Source: Sporolactobacillus terrae DSM 11697 (GTDB lineage: Bacteria > Bacillota > Bacilli > Bacillales > Sporolactobacillaceae). From it: a stretch of DNA of 64,000 bases. The position numbers were made by a program, and so were the translations under genes. Shown in pieces: positions 1 through 6,070 of the stretch; position 1 is the stretch's first letter; every line of letters starts with the position of its first letter. Below the pieces are notes generated by a model. It worked only from the letters and a program-made list of their open reading frames with translations, was not told where the DNA came from and made no database searches. The stretch spans positions 62,001 through 126,000 of the forward strand of contig NZ_JFZC01000041.1 of assembly GCF_000648615.1 (NCBI RefSeq), written 5' to 3'.

Positions 1-1
1 T

Positions 2-139
2 AGGTACACACAAAATACCAGAAATAAAGCTAGATTTGGAAATTTAGATGATTGGGGTATCAATGGTCTCATAGGACTTGATATCTTAATGAATGGGAAA
101 TGTATCATTGATTTAGAAAGATTAGAATTAGATTGTTAA
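2..139 (+). CDS. C-terminal end of a retropepsin-like aspartic protease (partial)
   Basis: An open frame enters from the left edge and stops at TAA 137-139, giving 45 residues. It contains a hydrophobic run reading GLIGLDIL followed by NGKCIIDL, which matches the C-terminal part of single-domain retropepsin-like proteases (the conserved hydrophobic-hydrophobic-Gly-hydrophobic-Asp-hydrophobic-Leu segment after the flap). The catalytic DTG lies outside the window. The assignment rests only on this motif, and the gene start, full length and partner proteins are not visible. Confidence 0.5.
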   Translation, partial: RYTQNTRNKARFGNLDDWGINGLIGLDILMNGKCIIDLERLELDC

Positions 140-379
140 TATAAGTCTGGAGATAGGTGGAAACGTTCTTAAAATCACATCCATCAACATCACGTACTGT
201 TATCAGTTGCTGCGTTCATAGAGTCCTCTTCTCATTCATTCGAGTCCTCAATAAAATTATTCATCTGTCTCACCATCTTTCAGTAATTCACTCAAGGTAT
301 ACTTAATTAATGTAATCGAAACAGAATCCCCATACAATGAATGATAGTTCAACGGAAGAATGCCGTTAATGTCGTAGTT

Positions 380-562
380 AAATGTTATTTGGCTGTTGCG
401 CCTGAACAGGCAGGGATTATTCATTTTTCTGATGAAATTGTGCAAGCCGGCTATGATCACACCAAGCAGTTAGTATGTATCTCGTGGGACCAGCCGGTTA
501 ATTTCTCATTGCTGGACAAAATGATCGAATTCAATATTTCGGATAAGGCGGACTGTTGTAAC
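380..562 (+). pseudogene. Truncated DUF1801 (YdhG/Fra, frataxin-like iron chaperone) remnant
   Basis: The frame encodes about 60 residues (LAVAPEQAGI, HFSDEIVQAGYDHTK, PVNFSLLDKMIEFNI, DKADC) that match the C-terminal half of DUF1801 proteins such as the Bacillus iron chaperone YdhG. The N-terminal half, which should include the NQPMF-like segment, is absent; the residues before position 380 do not fit the family. The usual ending after DKADC is also lost and the frame runs on to 616. I read this as a decayed gene. An open frame from ATG 341 could still be translated, but no good ribosome binding site precedes it. Confidence 0.6.
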
Positions 563-744
563 CGTCAAGTAGTTTTGAACACTTTTCTCTTTGAAAATTC
601 TAGCCTATTTCCGTAGGGTCAATGATTACGAAACAAATTTCTATCCAAGGACATGCCATGTACACCCGATAATAACCGTCTCCTTTTCATCGGGTATCGG
701 TTCACGATCGTTATTATAATGAATGCATGAAGGAGGAACTAGCG

Positions 745-1617
745 GTGCTGAAAAGTATGAACGAGGCGTTAGATTACATTGAATCACAATTAAATGGCGA
801 GATCGAGGACAACAAATTGGAGAGAATAACAGGAACTTCTGTTTATCATTTTCGAAGAATGTTTTCATTTCTTTCAGGGATGACCTTAGGTGAATATATC
901 CGTAATCGAAAATTATCTAACGCCACGTTTGACCTGCTGCATGAAGGAATGAGTGTCACAGATACAGCATTCAAATATGGTTATGCATCTGTTGATGGAT
1001 TTTCGCGTGCCTTTCGGGACTGGTCGGGCATTAGTCCTTCAGAGGTTAAAAAGAAAAACATGCTTAAAGCATTTCCAAAGCTCTCCTTTCAGTTAACCAT
1101 ACGAGGAGGAATAGATATGGATTATCGAATCGAGAATAAGGATCCATTTAAGATTATTGGGGTGAAGAAGAGAGTTCCCATTCAATTTGAAGGCGAAAAT
1201 CCGGAAATTATAAAGTTAGCTAAACGTATTACACCGGAACAAAGAAAAAAGCTGCACAGCTACGCAAATATGGAACCAAATCAGGTTGTGAATGCCTCCT
1301 ATAATTTAGATGAGGGATGTATGGAGGAAAAAGGCAGTCTTGATCATATGATTGGCTGCTTAACGACAAAAGAGTCAAATTTTGATGAGTTTGATGTAGT
1401 CGAAGTACCCGCTCTAACTTGGGCGATATTTTCATCTAAAGGGGAATTTCCAAAAATCATGCAAGAAACCTGGGCAAAATTCGCTTCAGAATGGCTTCCT
1501 TCTTCAGATTGTGAATTAGTTGATGCTCCAAACCTTTCATTTACAGGAGATCTGTCTGACAGGAAAAATGTTTATAGTGAAATTTGGTTCGCGGTGAAGA
1601 AGAAAGGGAAAATTTAA
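745..1617 (+). CDS. AraC-family regulator with GyrI-like effector domain
   Basis: A 290-residue protein. Residues about 5-105 form an AraC-type double helix-turn-helix (YHFRRMFSFLSGMTLGEYIR, then TDTAFKYGYASVDGFSRAF), and the C-terminal 160 residues fit a GyrI-like/SOUL-like small-molecule binding domain. The GTG at 745 is chosen because a strong AAGGAGG (730-736) sits 8 nt upstream; the earlier in-frame ATG at 727 would place the SD inside the gene. A second SD, GAGGAGG at 1103-1109, lies 7 nt before the in-frame ATG 1117 and could give a free-standing effector domain. The gene probably senses a hydrophobic or drug-like ligand, but no target is evident. It converges with the SDR gene. Confidence 0.85.
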   Translation: MLKSMNEALDYIESQLNGEIEDNKLERITGTSVYHFRRMFSFLSGMTLGEYIRNRKLSNATFDLLHEGMSVTDTAFKYGYASVDGFSRAFRDWSGISPSEVKKKNMLKAFPKLSFQLTIRGGIDMDYRIENKDPFKIIGVKKRVPIQFEGENPEIIKLAKRITPEQRKKLHSYANMEPNQVVNASYNLDEGCMEEKGSLDHMIGCLTTKESNFDEFDVVEVPALTWAIFSSKGEFPKIMQETWAKFASEWLPSSDCELVDAPNLSFTGDLSDRKNVYSEIWFAVKKKGKI

Positions 1618-1651
1618 GCTGTTCATCCCTGCCACTGACTCATCTCGGTAT

Positions 1652-1685
1652 TAAAAAACGAGAGAACGTATTCTTTTTCCCTCGT
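1652..1685. terminator. Convergent-gene terminator
   Basis: A 9-bp inverted repeat (ACGAGAGAA 1658-1666 and TTCCCTCGT 1677-1685, one mismatch) lies between the AraC gene and the minus-strand SDR gene. On the minus strand it is followed by six T (1652-1657), so it mainly ends the SDR transcript. Confidence 0.7.
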
Positions 1686-1708
1686 CTTTAATAGATAACT
1701 TCTTAAAG

Positions 1709-2716
1709 TTAGGAATTTGTTGATTCTCCACCATCTACATGGAGAACTTGCCCAGTAACATGCCGAGAATCATCGGATGCTAAATAAACAAAGGTAGGGG
1801 CGACTTCGAAGGGTTGAGCCATGCGATTAAATAAATTCGATCCGTGCAAGGCATTTTCATCAGAAGAAAAGCTCGCCGGAATAAGTGGCGTCCAAACACG
1901 ACCAGGTGCGATCGCGTTGACACGAATCTGACGTTTGGCAAGGTTTTTTGCTAAAGAACGGGTCCAGCCAACAATGGCAGCCTTTGTAGCTGAATAATCA
2001 ATTAACAACGGTTCACCTGCGTAGGCGACAACTGAGGCAGTTCCAATAATTGAACTGCCTCCTTTTAAATAGGGGAGCGCAGCTCTTGTCGTATAAAAAT
2101 GAGAATAAATATTCAGTTTAAAGGTTTCATCAAATTGTTCGTCCGTAATAGCCATAAGATCATTTTGCTGAAACTGAATCCCGACATGATTACATAATAC
2201 ATCGAGCCTGCCAAAGGTTTTCATTGTTTCATGTACAATGTGCTCACATTGTTCTTTTTTTCGAAGATCGCCTGGTAGTAGAAGACATCTTTGGCCAAAC
2301 GCCTCAATTCTTCTTTTTGTTCGATTGGCGTCTTCGTGCTCATCTAAATAAGCAATCGCAACATTTGCCTTTTCCTTTGCAAAAGCAATCGCTGCTGCTG
2401 CCCCCATTCCACTGTCACCACCAGTAATAAGAGCCACTTTGTTTTTTAATTTTCCACTCCCTTTATAATGCGGGTTTTCAATAATGGGTTTTGGAACCAT
2501 TAAATGCTCAAGCCCAGGTTGCCTCAATTGTCTTTGCTCGGGTTGAGTCAAGGGGACCTCTTCATAGCGAGTAATTTTTCCATACGCCGGATAAAGTGGA
2601 TACGGATCTTGCTTTTTATTGTCTTCAAACCATTTTTGATAAGCACGAATTTGCTCAAGTTCTTCCTTAGATAATGATTGATGATGCTGTGGGTTATGCT
2701 CATTTTGATTATTCAT
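1709..2716 (-). CDS. Short-chain dehydrogenase/reductase, general-stress type (YhxC/YdaD-like)
   Basis: A 335-residue SDR of the long-N-terminus subgroup. The first 80 residues are a hydrophilic extension ([20 protein letters not shown], then [11 protein letters not shown]) typical of the YhdF/YhxC/YdaD group. The Rossmann motif TGGDSGMG, the NHVG segment and the catalytic YSATK follow. The start ATG (2714-2716) has GGAGGAGG 7 nt upstream; an ORF extension to 2791 lacks a better SD. Family members are NAD(P)-dependent oxidoreductases often induced by general stress in Bacillus. The substrate is unknown. The gene is divergent from a 53-residue ORF, with both regulatory regions in a 95-bp gap. 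Confidence 0.88.
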   Translation of the reverse strand: MNNQNEHNPQHHQSLSKEELEQIRAYQKWFEDNKKQDPYPLYPAYGKITRYEEVPLTQPEQRQLRQPGLEHLMVPKPIIENPHYKGSGKLKNKVALITGGDSGMGAAAAIAFAKEKANVAIAYLDEHEDANRTKRRIEAFGQRCLLLPGDLRKKEQCEHIVHETMKTFGRLDVLCNHVGIQFQQNDLMAITDEQFDETFKLNIYSHFYTTRAALPYLKGGSSIIGTASVVAYAGEPLLIDYSATKAAIVGWTRSLAKNLAKRQIRVNAIAPGRVWTPLIPASFSSDENALHGSNLFNRMAQPFEVAPTFVYLASDDSRHVTGQVLHVDGGESTNS

Positions 2717-2811
2717 AACGAATGCCTCCTCCATTTCATAGGCTATGATTAGCCATCTTCTGATGTGAAGAAAAGCTGGCTGCCTGTTCAAACGAAGGAG
2801 GTGACAACAAG

Positions 2812-2973
2812 ATGCGCATTGAATTTATGCCTCAGGTCACACGGTTATTGGAAAATGTGAACGCTGAATTAAAGATGGATTATTTACAGTATAGCTGGCC
2901 CACCCCAACTATTGTTGTTAGACCCCCTTACTACAGCCATCCTGTCTATGAAGCCTATTATCCAAACCTATAA
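2812..2973 (+). CDS. Small protein of unknown function (53 aa)
   Basis: ATG 2812 is preceded by a near-perfect ribosome binding site, AAGGAGGTGA (2795-2804), 7 nt upstream, and the frame closes at TAA 2971-2973 before a terminator at 3071-3098. The protein has a charged N-terminal half and a Tyr/Pro-rich tail ([17 protein letters not shown]), with no membrane segment and no family I recognise. The strong RBS and own terminator argue that it is a real gene. The Tyr/Pro tail would suit a surface or spore-associated peptide, which is only a guess. Confidence 0.6.
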   Translation: MRIEFMPQVTRLLENVNAELKMDYLQYSWPTPTIVVRPPYYSHPVYEAYYPNL

Positions 2974-3070
2974 TGCGATCGATCAGTGGGAACTTTCTGC
3001 CCCGTTAGGTGGGGGAAGATACAGTGAATTTTCGAAAAACCCGTTTAATCATCATTAATCCAAAACTGGG

Positions 3071-3098
3071 CTGAATCCATAGGGATTTAGTCTTTTTT
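3071..3098 (+). terminator. Intrinsic terminator of the 53-aa gene
   Basis: CTGAATCC (3071-3078) pairs with GGATTTAG (3083-3090) with one G-U pair, followed by TCTTTTTT. Confidence 0.75.
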
Positions 3099-3144
3099 AA
3101 CAGGTAAAGAAAGTACATGATTTTGTCCTGTTTTCAAGCCAATA

Positions 3145-3231
3145 GACCAGTGTCTTGGCCAAGAATCAAAGCGGAGGGGCGAGACGCCTGCGGGATCGCG
3201 CTTAGTTGATGCGTGCCAGCGAGTAATCGAA
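3145..3231. repeat. GC-rich dispersed repeat, truncated copy 1
   Basis: About 85 bp beginning GACCAGTGTCTTGGCCAAG and containing CTGCGGGATCGCG and GATGCGTGCCAGCGAG. The same series of blocks occurs at 36067-36228 and 57820-57985, where the copies continue into GACCCCGCAG and CAAGCGAGC blocks. This copy loses similarity after GCGAG, so it is a 3'-truncated member. Confidence 0.75.
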
Positions 3232-3287
3232 GCGATGATTCAGCACCGAAAAGACACGAATCCATCACACATGGCTGGAGGTTAAGG

Positions 3288-3313
3288 ACCGGGTGCTTTT
3301 TGCCCGGTTTTTC
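3288..3313 (+). terminator. Intrinsic terminator-like hairpin
   Basis: ACCGGG (3288-3293) pairs with CCCGGT (3303-3308) and is followed by TTTTTCTT. It lies downstream of the repeat and convergent to the DUF1129 gene. The same loop style recurs at 59357-59385. Confidence 0.6.
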
Positions 3314-3397
3314 TTATTTTCTAATCAATATGGGAAACTGGGGCACGATTATTTTAATCAAACGTTTGATTATACGCTGCAAATAATAGGGAATAGG

Positions 3398-4246
3398 CTA
3401 CTCTTTTTCCGCCCTTATGTTGACATAGGTGATCACCCAATTGAGAATGAGTCCGAACCCGATGCAAACAACTGCAGTGATGCGTCCATTGCGGCTAGCC
3501 AACCAGTCTTCCGTTAGCGGCAGTCTGGAAAGGATTCCAATCAGACCCATAATATAGACTGGAGGCAGAAATGACCACCAGATTTTTCTGTCTTCCTTGT
3601 TGCGACGTAGGGCCGCGATCGTTAGCCCGACGAGCAAAATCGTGATCATCAGAATGCCGACCGGGCTCGCTAAATAGAGCGTAAGCAGGGGAGGCGTCAG
3701 GACATGTATCAAGACAAATAAGCCGATAATGAGCATGCAAGCCAACCAGAGAACTAGGAACGACAGTACTTTGCTCTTAACTATTTTTGCATAAATACTT
3801 CTGTGCAGGACATGAAAAACAATCCCAACAACGATGAAACTCAACAAGCCATTCAGCATGAGCACAAGAAAATTGATGCCTTTTCCGGGAAGAGTCAAGG
3901 CGTTCAGAAGCTCAAAAAATGAGCTGATACCGAAAATTATTCCGGTCAGTTTCATAATTTCTTTCCAGCTGGCCTTGCCAAGATTATGGATCAACGCATC
4001 GGCGGCTTTCTGAGGACTTTTTCCAAAAAATGCTTCGGCCGATTGTCCGTCATGTTGCGCAGAAAGGATATCCTGCAAAATCTGCATTAAGAGACTTTCA
4101 ACTTCGTGATCATCATAAAATAATCCGGCAGTACGGATATACGTAAGCAAATCCTCATAATACGTTTTGTTCTCTCCCATCAGTTCTTCACGCAACTGAT
4201 TATTCAGCTTCACCATGGCTTCAACGGTAGGCGTATGCTTACTCAT
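3398..4246 (-). CDS. DUF1129-type membrane protein
   Basis: A 282-residue protein. About 110 hydrophilic, helical residues (an HTH/HAAS-like segment, with NKTYYEDLLTYIRTAG and SLLMQILQDIL) are followed by six or seven hydrophobic segments, the layout of DUF1129 proteins. The chosen ATG (4244-4246) overlaps the PadR stop as ATGA and has AGGAGG upstream. Such proteins are regularly co-transcribed with PadR regulators in Firmicutes and are thought to act in membrane or efflux-linked responses; the molecular role is not established. Confidence 0.75.
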   Translation of the reverse strand: MSKHTPTVEAMVKLNNQLREELMGENKTYYEDLLTYIRTAGLFYDDHEVESLLMQILQDILSAQHDGQSAEAFFGKSPQKAADALIHNLGKASWKEIMKLTGIIFGISSFFELLNALTLPGKGINFLVLMLNGLLSFIVVGIVFHVLHRSIYAKIVKSKVLSFLVLWLACMLIIGLFVLIHVLTPPLLTLYLASPVGILMITILLVGLTIAALRRNKEDRKIWWSFLPPVYIMGLIGILSRLPLTEDWLASRNGRITAVVCIGFGLILNWVITYVNIRAEKE

Positions 4247-4578
4247 GGTCGTCTGCCTCCTTTTATACGAATTAGATGATTGACATTGGATACAAGCTGT
4301 TCCCATTGGTTCATAAATTCCCGGCAATGATTCATTCCTTCAGAAGTGATCTGATAATACTTTCGATCCGGACCATCCGGCGAAGGCTTCATTCTGCTTA
4401 AAAGATAATCCTTCTTTTCCAACTTCTGTAATAGTGGATAAACGGTTCCGGCTGTAATTTCTGTAAAGCCGTAGTTTCTTAATGTCTGAACCAGTTCATA
4501 ACCGTATACTTCATCCTCTGAGACAATGAGAAGGACGCACCCTTCAAGAACACCTTTTAACAATTGCGTTTGTTTCAC
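4243..4578 (-). CDS. PadR-family transcriptional regulator
   Basis: A 111-residue winged-helix protein: LLKGVLEGCVLLIVSEDEVYGYEL, then TVYPLLQKLEKKDYL, then GPDRKYYQITSEG, all hallmark PadR segments. The GTG start (4576-4578) is chosen because the family begins just before QTQLLKGVLEGC; upstream residues do not fit. It overlaps the DUF1129 gene by 4 bp (ATGA), so the two are translationally coupled. The promoter at 4630-4658 is followed by an AT-rich dyad around ACTAGT (4616-4621), a plausible autoregulatory operator. Confidence 0.88.
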   Translation of the reverse strand: MKQTQLLKGVLEGCVLLIVSEDEVYGYELVQTLRNYGFTEITAGTVYPLLQKLEKKDYLLSRMKPSPDGPDRKYYQITSEGMNHCREFMNQWEQLVSNVNHLIRIKGGRRP

Positions 4579-4615
4579 AGGATCACACCTGACTTCACCT
4601 ATAATGTAATACCTA

Positions 4616-4658
4616 CTAGTGTTGTTTTTATTGTAGAGGAAACCGGCTATTTTGTAAA
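4616..4658 (-). promoter_or_regulatory. Promoter and possible operator of padR-DUF1129
   Basis: On the minus strand TTTACA (4653-4658) and TACAAT (4630-4635) are separated by exactly 17 bp. An ACTAGT palindrome (4616-4621) lies near the start site, where an autoregulating PadR protein would be expected to bind. Confidence 0.7.
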
Positions 4659-4926
4659 GCATAATAGATGATCCATTAGCTATAACCTGAATGTGAAATC
4701 GGCAGTGGATGACATTGTGAGCAAACCATAGGCTGTTGTCGTTAATTGTTGCTGTGGAATATTTGTGTTCAATTGACCCTGGGAAACCAAAACGAGAATC
4801 GTTTCATAAAGCATCGTAACGAATTACGCCAGGCATTTACTAAGTTTTAGATCAAATCAAGAAGAACTACTAAAAGCAAAAATCAATACCCATGTTAATT
4901 ACTGCAAAAATGCGTATAATGTAATT

Positions 4927-5066
4927 AATAACAAAGCAAAATAAATCCGTTGGTGTGAGCACACCAACGGAAGAGTGACAGCAAAAATCGCTAAGCGATC
5001 ATAGCGCTGCATGAATCATGAAAAGGTAATTCACACAGGCTGGCAAACCGGGTGGATTACTTTTTT
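4927..5066 (+). ncRNA. Candidate antitoxin sRNA antisense to the 3' end of a small toxin mRNA
   Basis: A TATAAT at 4915-4920 would start an RNA near 4927. It carries a strong hairpin (CCGTTGGTG 4947-4955 with CACCAACGG 4962-4970) and ends in a terminator (GTAATTCAC 5026-5034 with GTGGATTAC 5052-5060, then six T). The terminator stem contains the complement of the toxin stop codon (5057-5059), so the RNA overlaps the toxin mRNA tail. On the minus strand the 4947-4970 hairpin is followed by a T-rich run and could end the toxin mRNA, giving roughly 110 nt of overlap. The -35 is weak (ATGTTA). The layout resembles txpA/RatA and bsrG/SR4 pairs; expression is inferred. Confidence 0.5.
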
Positions 5067-5146
5067 GTTTTATCTTTAAACGACAGTATCATGATAATCA
5101 GTATGCTGAAACTGATCATCAAGCTTATTGCCTGATATGTCGTCAT
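5057..5146 (-). CDS. Putative type I toxin (holin-like, 29 aa)
   Basis: A 29-residue peptide: MTTYQAISLMI, a hydrophobic stretch FSILIIMILSF, and a basic tail KDKTKK. This is the pattern of the 'putative holin-like toxin' family of Firmicutes (short N-terminus, one membrane helix, Lys-rich end). AAAGGGGG precedes ATG 5144-5146 by about 7 nt. A TATAAT on the minus strand at 5243-5248 could start the mRNA about 90 nt upstream. An antisense RNA gene converges on its 3' end. Membrane depolarising or pore-forming action is known for the family, not shown here. Confidence 0.65.
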   Translation of the reverse strand: MTTYQAISLMISFSILIIMILSFKDKTKK

Positions 5147-5472
5147 GAGCGCGCCCCCTTTCTCCCGAAGCGTCGGATTCACCGAACACCAACAGAAGCA
5201 GCAGAGCAGCGCTCCCACCCAGTTCATTTTGTTGTCTCTGCTATTATAGCTTGGATCTATTACTACTATTTGTTATCTTCTGCTCGACTTTAATAGACTT
5301 TTGAAATTCAAATTTTTTATCTAACTTTTGCACTTATATGGATCAAAAAACACCTGCGAATCTTTATCCTTATTGGACTTTTGGCTGTTTCTACTTGTAA
5401 AAAAGTAATAGTGTATTTTGTTCTTTTTAACACTGCCTAAAAGTCTCCACAAGTCTTTTCAACGTTCATCTC
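5147..5472. other. Intergenic region upstream of the toxin gene
   Basis: AT-rich stretch. The only signal I can support is a minus-strand TATAAT (5243-5248) with a poor -35, which would be the toxin promoter. No ORF with a ribosome binding site and no RNA gene was seen between it and 5473. Confidence 0.4.
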
Positions 5473-5583
5473 ATGAATGAGCTATTTTTATATGTATACT
5501 ACGATGTGATGGAAACCTTTTATTATATGGTCATTTTTGTAATCGCTTTAATTTTTTATCTTATCGCTGTTCCCAAGCATTAA
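5473..5583 (+). CDS. Possible 36-aa single-span membrane peptide
   Basis: ATG 5473 to TAA 5581-5583 encodes a peptide with one strongly hydrophobic segment (MVIFVIALIFYLIAV) and a short PKH tail. No Shine-Dalgarno is visible, and the stop abuts the palindrome that overlaps the cadC promoter. It may be a chance ORF in AT-rich DNA or a second small membrane peptide next to the toxin locus. Confidence 0.25.
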   Translation: MNELFLYVYYDVMETFYYMVIFVIALIFYLIAVPKH

Positions 5584-5648
5584 ACAGTCAAGCGATTGTT
5601 TGACTGTTTTCCATCCACGGCATATACTATAGTCAAATGATTATTTGA
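5582..5648 (+). promoter_or_regulatory. cadC-cadA promoter with two operator palindromes
   Basis: TTGACT (5600-5605) and TATACT (5623-5628) are 17 bp apart. A CadC-type box, TCAAAT-GATT-ATTTGA (5633-5648), lies directly after the -10 and before the SD. A second palindrome with arms AAACAGTCAA and TTGACTGTTT (5582-5609) covers the -35. The first is the known sequence type bound by Cd/Pb-sensing ArsR-family repressors; the second could be an extra operator or a terminator for upstream transcription. Confidence 0.8.
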
Positions 5649-5662
5649 TTGAGGTGAATCGA

Positions 5663-6052
5663 ATGAGTCAGCAACAGGATGTCTGTGAAGTGACCTGTAT
5701 TCATAAAGACAAGGTGATGCGCCTTAGGAAGGAGCTGGACGGCAGTCGTTCGGATCGTGTTTCCGACCTTTTTAAATTATTGGCGGATCAAACGCGGGTG
5801 ACGATTGTTCATGCGTTGGCGCTTGAGAAGGAGTTATGTGTCTGTGACGTTTGTGCGGTAGTTGGCTGCTCCAAGGCAACGGCATCGCACCATTTGCGGT
5901 TGTTGAAAAAATGGGGGATTGCCAAGTCGCGCAAAGAGGGAAAGTTTGTTTATTATGCTTTGAATGATGAGGCTGTCCGGCAGTTGGTCAAACTTACGTT
6001 TTTACATGAAAGATCAAAAGAAGGCCAAGCCGATCAGGAACTGGCTGAATAA
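5663..6052 (+). CDS. cadC: Cadmium-sensing ArsR/SmtB repressor CadC
   Basis: A 129-residue winged-helix repressor. It has the N-terminal metal ligands expected of CadC (CEVTCIH, Cys8 and Cys12), the alpha-3 motif ELCVCDVCAVVGCS with further Cys, and the recognition helix KATASHHLRLLKKWG. The ATG at 5663 has GAGGTGA (5651-5657) 5 nt upstream; an earlier TTG frame start would overlap the operator. It lies 18 nt before cadA and binds, by family knowledge, the palindrome in its own promoter, releasing on Cd(II), Pb(II) or Zn(II). Confidence 0.92.
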   Translation: MSQQQDVCEVTCIHKDKVMRLRKELDGSRSDRVSDLFKLLADQTRVTIVHALALEKELCVCDVCAVVGCSKATASHHLRLLKKWGIAKSRKEGKFVYYALNDEAVRQLVKLTFLHERSKEGQADQELAE

Positions 6053-6070
6053 GAAAAGAGCTGCGTGAGC

